Source: Candidatus Latescibacterota bacterium (GTDB lineage: Bacteria > Latescibacterota > UBA2968 > UBA8231). Taken from it: a DNA stretch of 14,552 bases. The stretch covers positions 1 to 14,552 of the forward strand of contig JAJDYK010000224.1 of assembly GCA_022825185.1 (NCBI GenBank), given 5' to 3'. Both the position numbers and the translations under genes were made by a program. Below, one piece after another: positions 1 through 6,902 of the stretch. Each line of letters opens with the position of its first letter. Position 1 is the first letter of the stretch. The notes beneath the pieces are model-generated. The model searched no databases, was not told the DNA's origin, and was given only the letters and a program-made list of their open reading frames with translations.

Positions 1-399
1 GATGGTCGTACCTGAATCGTCTTTGAGCCTGAGCACATACTTGTACTGCGTATCGGGGCTTAGGTTCTGAGAACCAAGCCCAAGTTGAGCGCCACCGACC
101 ACTTCCCAATCGTAAAAATCCCTGGGATAGAACGATTCGAATGTACTGCCGTTGTGTGTATATTTTTGCAGGACGGCGTTGGTGATGCCCCGATTGCGCG
201 GTATTCTCCATGCTAGGCCAAACCACGTGTCGCCGTAGCTCGTAACATGGAAGTTCACGGGCGGGTCGTCCGTGGGTAGCTCTTGGGCGAGCGCGGTGCC
301 GCCCAGAGAGAAGGGACCGGGTGCGAATGCCGCGAGCAGGACCGTTGCTACAGCGGACAGCAGGATCAAGGTCGAGTTAGCCGCTCGGAAGGTGAGCAT
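1..399 (-). CDS. Secreted fibronectin type III-like protein, N-terminal part (truncated by window edge)
   Basis: The reading frame is open from the ATG at 399 to position 1 without a stop (133 codons) and continues beyond the window. It begins MLTFRAANSTLILLSAVATV, a positively charged start followed by a hydrophobic core. A likely signal-peptidase region ends near ALAQE (about residues 36-40), so the product should be exported. From about residue 46, the pattern of PPVNFHVTSYGDTWFGLAW, then a QKYTHNG strand and an LSPDTQYKYVLRLKD stretch, is what an FN3 beta-sandwich looks like; the last motif resembles the L-x-P-x-T-x-Y-x-Y/V signature of FN3. A Shine-Dalgarno-like AAAGGAAAG lies 7 nt before the ATG. 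Function beyond a secreted or surface, probably binding or structural, protein cannot be told from this fragment. Fold assignment is by motif reading only. Confidence 0.75.
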   Translation of the reverse strand, partial: MLTFRAANSTLILLSAVATVLLAAFAPGPFSLGGTALAQELPTDDPPVNFHVTSYGDTWFGLAWRIPRNRGITNAVLQKYTHNGSTFESFYPRDFYDWEVVGGAQLGLGSQNLSPDTQYKYVLRLKDDSGTTI

Positions 400-424
400 A
401 AAAATTCTTTCCTTTCTTTTTTAT

Positions 425-606
425 AAACGTGAGTTCGGGTTAAGCGACCTTCTAACTGGAATCGTGCATCTGCTTAGTATCACACGTTAGCATCACACGA
501 TTGCAGAACGTAGTAGGACCATTCCCTCTGTCAACCAAGAAACGTTGATTTTGAGCTTGGTGATCTGTCGAGCTTTTGCCCCTCTGCTTATCCCGAACTC
601 ACGTTT
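425..606. repeat. 182-bp segment bounded by 21-bp inverted repeats
   Basis: The sequence at 425-445 (AAACGTGAGTTCGGG followed by TTAAGC) recurs as its reverse complement at 586-606, 20 of 21 bases matching; the outer 15 bases are perfect. The arms are about 140 bp apart and no ORF of note lies between them. This could be a small MITE-like element or two copies of an operator in opposite orientation. Flanks TTAT (421-424) and TCAT (607-610) are similar but not identical, so a target-site duplication is not established. The left arm lies 26 bp from the start codon of the FN3-like gene, in the region where its promoter should be. Confidence 0.6.
479..504. repeat. Imperfect 13-bp tandem repeat, two copies
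   Basis: ATCACACGTTAGC (479-491) is followed directly by ATCACACGATTGC (492-504), 11 of 13 bases identical. It lies inside the inverted-repeat segment upstream of the FN3-like gene. It may be a protein-binding site or chance; nothing else supports a function. Confidence 0.4.
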
Positions 607-639
607 TCATTACTGCGCGATATGTGGCGCTAGGATGTG

Positions 640-806
640 GTGTGCGGCCCCTCGGGGGCCGGGCTATTGGAACCACCACGCAGAAAGACAGCGGGAGTCT
701 TGCTTATTCGCCGAGGCCTAGGGAGCTACCCCAGACTTAGGTTGAACGGCTGTTGTATTCAGCAAGTAACCCGACAGGCGGGATTCTGCTGGTGGTTCCG
801 AGTCCC
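640..806 (-). ncRNA. Candidate structured RNA with 6S-like long-hairpin architecture
   Basis: Read on the minus strand, the RNA would start near GGGACTCGG (about 806-802), just after a sigma70-like promoter. Its 5' and 3' parts close into a long stem: GGAACCACCA (799-790) pairs perfectly with TGGTGGTTCC (678-669), and GCAGAA (789-784) with TTCTGC (685-680), with one bulge. GGG/CCC at the outer ends (806-804 with 663-661) adds to it. Inside lies an internal loop whose 5' side can form a small hairpin, CCCG-CCTGT-CGGG (782-770). A second stem, CTTGCT/AGCAAG (766-761 with 704-699), then carries an irregular apical arm. A very stable hairpin, GGCCCC-CGA-GGGGCC (660-646), follows the closing stem; no U-tract follows it, so the 3' end is uncertain. 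Closing stem, central bubble and apical arm in about 150-165 nt is the layout of 6S RNA, but I could not match diagnostic 6S sequence, so the family stays open. It could also be a leader of the FN3-like gene. Confidence 0.55.
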
Positions 807-808
807 AA

Positions 809-836
809 TAAATAACTAGTCGTCAACGGGTGTCAA
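809..836 (-). promoter_or_regulatory. Sigma70-like promoter for the structured RNA
   Basis: On the minus strand a perfect -35 box TTGACA (836-831) is followed after 16 nt by TATTTA (814-809); a 17-nt spacing to ATTTAT is also possible. Transcription would then start at about 806-802, which is where the closing stem of the RNA candidate begins. That agreement supports both the promoter and the strand of the RNA. Confidence 0.6.
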
Positions 837-858
837 GTCATTTTCCTTTGCCCCTTGC

Positions 859-887
859 TTGATACTCTCCAGTGGCTAACGTATTTA
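859..887 (+). promoter_or_regulatory. Candidate promoter of the copper ATPase gene
   Basis: TTGATA (859-864), a 17-nt spacer and TATTTA (882-887) form a sigma70-like promoter, giving a start near 894 and a leader of about 49 nt. It stands back to back with the promoter of the structured RNA, 22 bp away. I looked for a CueR/MerR-type dyad in the spacer and found only the short CCA-G-TGG, so copper-responsive control is not demonstrated. Confidence 0.45.
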
Positions 888-894
888 TAGACAC

Positions 895-920
895 CGACAC
901 CGCATTGAGCGGGATCGTCG
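895..920 (+). promoter_or_regulatory. Small two-tier hairpin in the copper ATPase leader
   Basis: CGAC (895-898) pairs with GTCG (917-920), and inside it CCGC (900-903) pairs with GCGG (909-912) around the loop ATTGA. It ends 10 nt before the ribosome binding site GAGG at 931-934, which it does not cover. Whether it affects expression is unknown. Confidence 0.3.
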
Positions 921-942
921 GTTGAGTTGCGAGGTTGCAAAC

Positions 943-3171
943 ATGACAGAAAACAATAGAGAGCAACATTTTGCCATTGAGGGCATGCACTGCGCTGGCT
1001 GCGTGCGGCAGGTTGAGCAGCAGGTGTCCGGCTTGGCTGGCGTTGAAAAGGCTGACGTGAACTTGGCGACCGAGCAGATGGCCGTGCGCTTTGATCCGGC
1101 GGCTGTGGATGAGGAAAGCATTGCGGCAGCCGTGGCAGAAGCGGGGTTCCGGGCGCGGGTGCAAGCGCCTGAAGCCGAAGGCGCGGCTAGGCGACAGGAG
1201 CGCAAGCGGGTCGAACTGGCTGAGCAAGCGGGGGCGTTTCGCTGGGCTGTTGCGTTTTGGCTGCCGCTCTTTGCGGTGGAGATGGCCGAGCAGATGGCCG
1301 CGCCCGTTACTCCGGCACTGTCCTTGGCCCAGTATCCGCTGCGGGTGGGCATTTTGCATCTGCTGTTTGCGCTGCCGGTGATGTGGATTGGCCGCCAGAT
1401 CTACGCCGAGGGTGGGCAGGCTCTGTGGCGGGGCCGCCCCAACATGTTTTCGCTCATTGCCATTGGCACGGCTGCGGCATGGCTCTACAGCGCTTGGGGC
1501 TTGGGGGCCGTCGCCGTAGGGGTGGTCGCGGCGTTTGACTCCTATTTCCCGACGGTTTCGACGATCATTACCCTGATGCTGATGGGGCGCTATCTCGAAG
1601 CGCGTTCGCGGTTGCGGGCCGAGGAGGCCATAGGGGCGCTGCTGAAGCTCAAACCCGACAAGGCCGCGCTGGTGACTGACGATGGAGAGCGGGAAATCGC
1701 GGCTGATGCCATCGAAGTGGACGACTGCCTGCGCGTGCGTCCGGGCGAGCGGATTCCAGCCGACGGCGAAGTCATCGAAGGAAGTTCTACTGTGGATGAG
1801 TCGCTGCTGACCGGCGAGTCGCTGCCCGTGGTTAAGGCACCGGGCGATGCCGTCACTGGTGGCAGTCTCAACGGCGCGGGAGCACTCATGGTGCGCGCAA
1901 CGCGCGTAGGTGGGGATGCGCTGCTGATGCAGATGGTGCGCTTAGTCGAGGCCGCACAGGCGGGCAAAGCGCCGATTGCCCGTTTGGCCGATGTCGTGGC
2001 TGGGTATTTCGTGCCGGTCGTGCTGGTCTTAGGCGTGGTGGCTGCGGTGGGCTGGCTGTGGGCTGGGGAGGGTTTGAGCTTTGCGTTGCAGGTTTTTGTG
2101 GCCGTGTTGATCATCGCCTGCCCGTGCAGCTTGGGTTTGGCTACGCCAGCCGCCATCATGGTCGGCACGGGACGCGGCGCGCATTTAGGCATCCTGTTCA
2201 AAAGCCCAGAAGTGCTGGAAACGGCGCACAAAGTAGATGCTGTGGTACTGGACAAAACTGGCACGATCACCGAGGGGCGGCCGCAGGTCGTGGCGGTGGA
2301 GCCGTTAAACGGACGCCGCGCCGACGAAGTCCTGAGCTTGGCCGCGGCCGTGGAGCGCGGCTCGGAGCATCCACTGGCTGCGGCGATTGTGGCCGCCGCA
2401 GCAGAGCGGGGCCTTGCCGTGTCAGAGGCTACCGAAGTTGTGGCGAGTCCGGGTAAAGGTGCGCAGGCCGTAGTGGAAGGCGAGAACGTGGTGGTGGGCA
2501 ATCGCGCCATGATGGCGGCGGTGGGAGTTCGCGTAGATGGGGACAGCGACTCGGCGGATGGTGCTACCGTCGCGTGGGTCGCGGTGGCGGGCGCATTGGT
2601 CGGGCGCGTGTCTTTGGCCGACCGTCCCCGCCCGCAGAGCAAGGACGACGTGGCTCGGTTGCGCCAAGGCGGCTTGGAGGTGGTGATGCTCACGGGCGAC
2701 AGCCGTCCGGCTGCTGAAGCCGTGGCGCGTCAAGTGGGGATTGAGACTGTGCGCGCCGAGGTCTTGCCCGCAGACAAGGCCGCAGCCGTGCAGGCATTGC
2801 AGGCCGAGGGCCGCTGCGTGGCCATGGTCGGCGACGGGATCAACGACGCGCCCGCGCTAGCCGCCGCCGATGTGGGCATGGCTTTTGCCACTGGGACGGA
2901 TGTGGCGGCCGCGTCTGCTCCGGTGGTGCTCATGCACAGCCGGTTGGCGGATGTGGCGCGAGCCATTGAGTTGAGCCGAGCGGTTGTGCGGACCGTAAAG
3001 CAGAATTTGTTCTGGGCGTTTTTTTACAATGCTGCGGGCATTCCGGTGGCTGCGGGCGCACTTTACCTGTTCGGCGGGCCGCTGCTCAATCCAATGCTGG
3101 CGAGCTTAGCGATGGCCTTTTCGTCGGTGTCGGTGGTGATGAACGCGCTTCGGTTGCGGCGCTTTAGCTGA
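943..3171 (+). CDS. copA: Cu(+)-exporting P1B-type ATPase
   Basis: An inner-membrane pump that exports Cu+ at the cost of ATP. All class signatures are present: an N-terminal heavy-metal domain with GMHCAGC (Cys17 and Cys20), a TGES actuator motif, and the intramembrane metal site CPC (393-395). The phosphorylated aspartate lies in DKTGT (Asp437), followed by SEHP (474-477) and GDGINDAP (from Gly630). The last two membrane helices carry YN (695-696) and MAFSS, the extra copper ligands of the P1B-1 (Cu+) subclass. The length, 742 residues, fits a pump with a single heavy-metal domain. I start at ATG 943, because GAGG at 931-934 is 8 nt upstream; the in-frame TTG at 922 has no better site. No chaperone (CopZ-like) or regulator gene is adjacent. 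The next gene lies 96 bp downstream, so co-transcription is possible but not needed. Confidence 0.95.
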   Translation: MTENNREQHFAIEGMHCAGCVRQVEQQVSGLAGVEKADVNLATEQMAVRFDPAAVDEESIAAAVAEAGFRARVQAPEAEGAARRQERKRVELAEQAGAFRWAVAFWLPLFAVEMAEQMAAPVTPALSLAQYPLRVGILHLLFALPVMWIGRQIYAEGGQALWRGRPNMFSLIAIGTAAAWLYSAWGLGAVAVGVVAAFDSYFPTVSTIITLMLMGRYLEARSRLRAEEAIGALLKLKPDKAALVTDDGEREIAADAIEVDDCLRVRPGERIPADGEVIEGSSTVDESLLTGESLPVVKAPGDAVTGGSLNGAGALMVRATRVGGDALLMQMVRLVEAAQAGKAPIARLADVVAGYFVPVVLVLGVVAAVGWLWAGEGLSFALQVFVAVLIIACPCSLGLATPAAIMVGTGRGAHLGILFKSPEVLETAHKVDAVVLDKTGTITEGRPQVVAVEPLNGRRADEVLSLAAAVERGSEHPLAAAIVAAAAERGLAVSEATEVVASPGKGAQAVVEGENVVVGNRAMMAAVGVRVDGDSDSADGATVAWVAVAGALVGRVSLADRPRPQSKDDVARLRQGGLEVVMLTGDSRPAAEAVARQVGIETVRAEVLPADKAAAVQALQAEGRCVAMVGDGINDAPALAAADVGMAFATGTDVAAASAPVVLMHSRLADVARAIELSRAVVRTVKQNLFWAFFYNAAGIPVAAGALYLFGGPLLNPMLASLAMAFSSVSVVMNALRLRRFS

Positions 3172-3203
3172 ACCGCATATTACAGGCTGATGTCTTTGAG
3201 TAT

Positions 3204-3231
3204 GAGATGTTTCGCTATGCTCAGCATGACA
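3204..3231. repeat. Dispersed-repeat-like sequence
   Basis: The stretch reads GAGATGTTTCGCTATGCTCA then GCATGACA. Its reverse complement has the form TGTCATGCTGAGC-N-AGCGAAACATCTC, which resembles a short intergenic repeat (TGTCATTCTGAGC...GCGAAGAATCTC type) that I recall as common in many environmental bacterial genomes. It lies in the 96-bp gap between copA and the Tm-1-like gene. Only one copy occurs here, so its repeat status rests on recall, not on this sequence. Confidence 0.45.
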
Positions 3232-3267
3232 AAAAGCACCTAACGACGCCAGCTTGAGGAGGGCGTT

Positions 3268-4497
3268 ATGGCTACAATTATGATGGTTGGAGCGTTTGAT
3301 ACGAAGGGCGTGGAATACGCCTTTTTGCGCGAGCAGATTTTGGCCCGTGGCCACGAAGTGCTGGCGGTAAATACGGGCGTTATGGGCGAGTGCGAAGCCT
3401 TTGCCGTGGATATGGATGCCAGCGCGGTGGCCGCGGCCGCTGGCGCGTCGCTGGAGTCGCTGCGCGCGGCTGGCGATCGCGGTGCTGCCATGAAGGCTAT
3501 GGGTGAGGGCGCGGCCAAGGTGGCGGCGCAAGGGTACGCCGAGGGTCGGTTTGACGGCATCGTCGGCATGGGCGGGTCTGGCGGCAGCAGCGTGGTGACT
3601 GCCGCCATGCGCGCCCTGCCGGTAGGCGTGCCCAAGGTGTGCGTTTCGACCGTGGCGGCCGGCGACACGGGAGCTTATGTGGGCAGCAAGGACGTGGTGC
3701 TCATTCCGTCGATTGTGGACGTGGCCGGAGTCAATCGGATTTCGCGAGTGATTTTTACGCGAGCTGCTGGCGCGATCTGCGGCATGGTTGAGGCCGAGCC
3801 AGCGCCGGCTGGCGACGACAAGCCGATCGTCGTCGCGTCGATGTTTGGCAACACCACGGAATGCGTGAACGCGTGCAGCGAGACCCTGTCGGCGAGCGGG
3901 TACGAGGTCTTGGTCTTTCACGCCACGGGCACTGGCGGCCGCACCATGGAGTCGCTCATCGACGAGGGCTTGGTAGATGCGGTGTTGGACATCACCACTA
4001 CGGAGTGGGCCGACGAAGTGTGCGGCGGCGTGTTCAGCGCGGGGCCGGAGCGATTGAGCGCGGCGGGCCGGGCGGGGTTGCCCCAGCTAGTGGTCCCCGG
4101 CTGCGTGGATATGGCCAATTTTGGCGGTATGGATACGGTGCCGCAACAGTACAAGGACGGCACGCGGCTCTTTTACGAGTGGAACCCAGAGGTGACCTTG
4201 ATGCGCACCAATGCCGAGGAGAATGCGCAGATGGGCCGGATATTCGCTGAAAAGCTCAACGCCGCTAAAGGCCCGGTCGCCGTGCTCATTCCGCTCAGGG
4301 GCGTGTCGATCCTCGACGGCGACGGCGAGCTGTTTTGCGACCGCGAAGCCGACCGCGCCTTTAGCGACGCCCTCAAAGCCAATCTGGACGAGGGCATTCT
4401 CGTCCGCGAAGTAGATCACAACATCAACGATCCAGAATTTGCAGCCGCGGCGACCGCGCTGCTGCTGGAGCTAATTGCCGAGAAAGCAGGAGAGTGA
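3268..4497 (+). CDS. Tm-1-like ATP-binding domain protein (UPF0261 family)
   Basis: The 409-residue product has the full set of UPF0261/Tm-1-like N-domain features: the opening MATIMMVGAFDTKGVEYAFL, a glycine-rich loop GGSGGSS (102-108) preceded by FDGIVGMG, a VSTVAAGDTGAYVGSKD segment (about 126-142), and a SMFGNTT stretch (191-197). Family members bind ATP in a Rossmann-like two-subdomain fold; the biochemical role in bacteria is unsettled. The plant relative is the N-terminal half of tomato Tm-1, the inhibitor of tomato mosaic virus replication. A good ribosome site, GAGGAGG, precedes ATG 3268. It is the first of seven closely spaced genes. Two genes downstream lies the homologue of the other half of Tm-1, which supports a working partnership. 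I would not assign a reaction. Confidence 0.88.
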   Translation: MATIMMVGAFDTKGVEYAFLREQILARGHEVLAVNTGVMGECEAFAVDMDASAVAAAAGASLESLRAAGDRGAAMKAMGEGAAKVAAQGYAEGRFDGIVGMGGSGGSSVVTAAMRALPVGVPKVCVSTVAAGDTGAYVGSKDVVLIPSIVDVAGVNRISRVIFTRAAGAICGMVEAEPAPAGDDKPIVVASMFGNTTECVNACSETLSASGYEVLVFHATGTGGRTMESLIDEGLVDAVLDITTTEWADEVCGGVFSAGPERLSAAGRAGLPQLVVPGCVDMANFGGMDTVPQQYKDGTRLFYEWNPEVTLMRTNAEENAQMGRIFAEKLNAAKGPVAVLIPLRGVSILDGDGELFCDREADRAFSDALKANLDEGILVREVDHNINDPEFAAAATALLLELIAEKAGE

Positions 4498-4910
4498 TGA
4501 GCGAGAAAAAGACATTCGTACAATGCGCCGATGTGGAGACCCAAGTCTTTGACTGGGGCCGACTGAACTGGCTTTCCGAGCCGCTGGTGACCGCGGCCGA
4601 GCACTTTAGCTGCGGCGTGGTGGAGCTGGCACCGGGCAAGGGCCACGAGCGCCACAACCATCCGTATAGCGAGGAGATTCTCTACGTGATAGAGGGCACT
4701 GGGATTCAGACGGTGGAGTTGGAGTCGGGTATGTTGGAGAAGGAGATCGGCCCGGGCGAGTTGGTCCACATTCCGACGGCTGTGTATCACTCGACGGTCA
4801 ATAATGGGGACGGCCCAATGAAATTGATCGCCATATACGCGCCGTTTGGGCCGGAGGCCGAGTTGCGGAAGATGGAGGGGGTGCGGATAGAAAAGGCGTT
4901 AAACGGATAG
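4497..4910 (+). CDS. Small single-domain cupin
   Basis: A 137-residue, single-domain cupin (beta-barrel) that should bind one metal ion. Cupin motif 1 is intact: His53, His55 and Glu60, followed by Gly67 in HERHNHPYSEE...EGTG. Motif 2 supplies the fourth ligand, His98, in IPTAVYHSTVNNG. The substrate cannot be read from this; small cupins of this kind act as sugar or keto-acid isomerases, dioxygenases or sensors. ATG 4497 overlaps the TGA of the Tm-1-like gene by one base, with AGGAG at 4488-4492 upstream. An in-frame GTG at 4494 is also possible but would leave only one base after AGGAG. Its position between the two Tm-1-type genes suggests it works on the same substrate. Confidence 0.85.
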   Translation: MSEKKTFVQCADVETQVFDWGRLNWLSEPLVTAAEHFSCGVVELAPGKGHERHNHPYSEEILYVIEGTGIQTVELESGMLEKEIGPGELVHIPTAVYHSTVNNGDGPMKLIAIYAPFGPEAELRKMEGVRIEKALNG

Positions 4911-4916
4911 GCGGCT

Positions 4917-5744
4917 ATGGCTTTTACAAGAGAAGAGGTACTCGCGAGGCTGCGGCAGAATATCGCCGATGGGATTCCCATTATCGGCGCGGGAGCTGGC
5001 ACCGGGATCAGCGCCAAATTCGAGGAAGCCGGTGGGGTTGATTTGATTGTGATTTACAATTCCGGGCGATTTCGCATGGCGGGCCGAGGATCGCTGGCCG
5101 GGACCATGCCGTATGGGGACGCCAATGCGATTGTGATGGATATGGCCGGGGAAGTGTTGACGGTGGTGGAGGATACGCCGGTACTGGCTGGCGTGTGCGG
5201 GACGGATCCGTTCCGGCAGATGGATGTTTTCCTACGAGAGGTTGAGGCGATTGGGTTTTCTGGCGTGCAGAATTTTCCGACTGTGGGCCTGATTGACGGG
5301 TTGTATCGGCAGAACTTGGAGGAGACAGGAATGGGCTATGGGGAAGAGGTGGAGATGATTCGCACGGCGCACGAGATGGGGTTGTTGACGACGCCTTATG
5401 CGTTTAATCCCGAAGAGGGCGAGCAGATGGCGGCGGCTGGTGCTGACATTGTGGTGGCGCACGCTGGGCTTACTACCAAGGGCGCGATTGGCGCGACGAC
5501 CGCGCTGACTTTGGAGGAATCAGTGGGGTTTGTGCAGGCGATATGCGACGCGGCGCGCGGGGTGTCCAAAGAGGTGATTGTGCTGTGCCACGGGGGGCCG
5601 ATTTCAGAGCCAGAGGACGCCGAGTACGTGTTGCAAAACACGAAGGGCGTCGATGGGTTCTACGGCGCGTCGAGTATGGAGCGGTTGCCGGTGGAGGTGG
5701 CCATTACCGAGCACGTGAAGAAGTACAAGACCATCCGCTTTTGA
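4917..5744 (+). CDS. PEP-hydrolase-like TIM-barrel protein (Tm-1 C-domain homologue)
   Basis: The 275-residue product matches the phosphoenolpyruvate hydrolase-like/TIM-barrel signal-transduction family. Recognisable stretches are [17 protein letters not shown] (about 21-37), GVCGTDPFR (92-100), [10 protein letters not shown] (119-128), [14 protein letters not shown] (179-192), VLCHGGPIS (222-230) and [15 protein letters not shown] (244-258). The glycine-rich segments sit where barrel strands end and would bind a phosphate or carboxylate group. Despite the family name, no reaction is firmly established for this branch. In plants this domain is fused to the C-terminus of the UPF0261 domain in Tm-1. 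Here it is a separate gene, 6 bp after the cupin. The ribosome site is weak (GGCGG-like), which fits translational coupling. Confidence 0.87.
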   Translation: MAFTREEVLARLRQNIADGIPIIGAGAGTGISAKFEEAGGVDLIVIYNSGRFRMAGRGSLAGTMPYGDANAIVMDMAGEVLTVVEDTPVLAGVCGTDPFRQMDVFLREVEAIGFSGVQNFPTVGLIDGLYRQNLEETGMGYGEEVEMIRTAHEMGLLTTPYAFNPEEGEQMAAAGADIVVAHAGLTTKGAIGATTALTLEESVGFVQAICDAARGVSKEVIVLCHGGPISEPEDAEYVLQNTKGVDGFYGASSMERLPVEVAITEHVKKYKTIRF

Positions 5745-5746
5745 CG

Positions 5747-6274
5747 ATGCGCCCCTTGCGCAAAGTTGAGGTGAAGCGGCTCTTTGCGGAAGCGGCTAGG
5801 AGCTATCCGCCCAAGGTGGAGCTAGCCTTTTTACTCCAGAGCGTCGAAGACCCGCTCAACGTCGGTTCGATGTTTCGCATTGCCGATGCGTGCGGGGCGC
5901 GGGAATTGGTTTTTACGGGTGTAACGCCCGTGCCGCCGCACGAGGATATTGAGCGCACGGCGCGAGGCCATGAGCGGCGGGTGGCGTGGCGGCGGATCGG
6001 GCGCTTTGACGAAGCGGCGAATGCACTGCGGGACGAGGGGTATCACTTGGTGGCGTTGGAAATGGTGCAGGGGGCGGTGTGCTATTTGGAATACGATTTC
6101 CCGGACAAAGTGTGCTTGGTGCTCGGCAACGAGACCAAGGGCGTCTATCGACAGACCTTGGCGCTGTGCGATGGCGCGGTCTATATCCCCATGTACGGCA
6201 AGGGGCCGTCGATGAATGTGCACGTGGCGGGGGCGTTGGTGGCGTATCAGGCATTGCTTGGGAAAAGTAACTGA
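5747..6274 (+). CDS. SpoU/TrmH-family RNA 2'-O-methyltransferase
   Basis: A 175-residue SPOUT-fold enzyme that should transfer a methyl group from S-adenosylmethionine to a ribose 2'-OH in tRNA or rRNA. All three SpoU motifs are present: PLNVGSMFRIADACGA (Asn38, Arg44), LVLGNETKGV (Asn128-Glu129) and IPMYGKGPSMNVHVAGALVA (Ser155, Asn157), which form the trefoil-knot cofactor site. Length is that of the minimal TrmL-like members without an extra RNA-binding domain, so the target nucleotide cannot be assigned. ATG 5747 follows the preceding stop by two bases, without a clear ribosome site. The frame stays open further upstream inside the preceding gene, but that extension is not homologous to the family. 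It is an odd partner for metabolic genes and may simply be carried along in the operon. Confidence 0.88.
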   Translation: MRPLRKVEVKRLFAEAARSYPPKVELAFLLQSVEDPLNVGSMFRIADACGARELVFTGVTPVPPHEDIERTARGHERRVAWRRIGRFDEAANALRDEGYHLVALEMVQGAVCYLEYDFPDKVCLVLGNETKGVYRQTLALCDGAVYIPMYGKGPSMNVHVAGALVAYQALLGKSN

Positions 6275-6888
6275 TGGCGTTTCTCATGCGGATTGATCCC
6301 AGCACCATAGATGCGCAACCCGATCTGGTTGAGTCCAGCGCAGTGCTGGCTTCGGGCCAACGGGTTGACTTCCGCCCGTTGCGCGCTGAGCAGGCCGCAG
6401 AGTTGGGCGCGTATTTTACCGGCTTGTCGCAAGCTACCCGCCGGGTGTATGGGCCGCACGCGTTTGACCAAGAGACGGCCGATGGTTTTTGCGCCGCGTT
6501 GGACAGCGCCCACACGCTGCGTATGCTGGCTTGGGTGGAGCAGGAAGGGGTCGAGTGCATTGTGGCGTATTTTGTCGTCGAACTGGGCGTGCGGGACGGA
6601 GATCGTCGGCGTTACGAAGCGTTGGGTTTGGCCTTGCACGACGAGACCGATTGCACCTTGGCTCCTTCGGTGGCTGACGCGTACCAGAGTCAAGGGCTGG
6701 GCAGTTTGATGATGCAGCATCTGCTCGGGCTATTGCCACGGATGGGACGACAGCGCATGCTGCTGTGGGGCGGCGTGCGCGCGGACAATCCCCGCGCCGT
6801 CCACTTTTATACCAAGTTCGGTTTTCGGCGCGTGGGCGATTTCGAGGCCGGGGGCACCAATAATTACGACATGATTGCGGAGTTGTAA
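6274..6888 (+). CDS. GNAT-family N-acetyltransferase
   Basis: A 204-residue protein with the GNAT fold, expected to move an acetyl group from acetyl-CoA to an amine. The acetyl-CoA pyrophosphate loop of motif A is visible as QSQGLGS (138-144), the Q/R-x-x-G-x-G/A pattern, preceded by the beta strand DCTLAPSVAD. Motif B is visible as NPRAVHFYTKFGFRRVGDF (172-190), with the usual FY-x-x-x-GF. The acceptor is unknown; the N-terminal 60 residues that shape the acceptor site are not distinctive to me. The ATG overlaps the TGA of the methyltransferase gene by one base (TGATG), so the two are probably translationally coupled; ATG 6286 is an alternative start. RNA methylase and acetyltransferase side by side could both act on the translation machinery, but this is only a guess. 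Confidence 0.83.
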   Translation: MAFLMRIDPSTIDAQPDLVESSAVLASGQRVDFRPLRAEQAAELGAYFTGLSQATRRVYGPHAFDQETADGFCAALDSAHTLRMLAWVEQEGVECIVAYFVVELGVRDGDRRRYEALGLALHDETDCTLAPSVADAYQSQGLGSLMMQHLLGLLPRMGRQRMLLWGGVRADNPRAVHFYTKFGFRRVGDFEAGGTNNYDMIAEL

Positions 6889-6902
6889 TAAGAGGAGAGG
6901 CC

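Noticed and set aside
272..490. A 72-codon plus-strand frame at the left side
   Set aside because: It overlaps the signal-peptide region of the FN3-like gene, which has a ribosome site and a sensible protein; the plus frame has neither.
640..806. Known riboswitch classes for the structured RNA (cobalamin, TPP, SAM, FMN, Mn, Ni/Co, T-box)
   Set aside because: I looked for their conserved boxes from memory on both strands and saw none convincingly; only the general 6S-like shape remains.
637..819. A 60-codon frame over the structured RNA
   Set aside because: No ribosome site and no family resemblance; the long perfect stem and minus-strand promoter explain the sequence better.
859..890. A CueR-type copper operator in the copA promoter
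   Set aside because: The spacer holds only a 7-bp CCA-G-TGG palindrome; outer positions do not pair and the 17-nt spacing is not the 19-20 nt of MerR-type promoters.
1590..2693. A 367-codon open frame antisense to copA
   Set aside because: Rich in Ser, Thr, Ala and Pro with no domain; a typical shadow of a GC-rich gene whose plus-strand motifs are all in frame.
5543..5746. N-terminal extension of the SpoU methyltransferase into the preceding gene
   Set aside because: It lies wholly within the TIM-barrel gene in another frame and does not resemble a SpoU N-terminal domain; ATG 5747 gives the family length.
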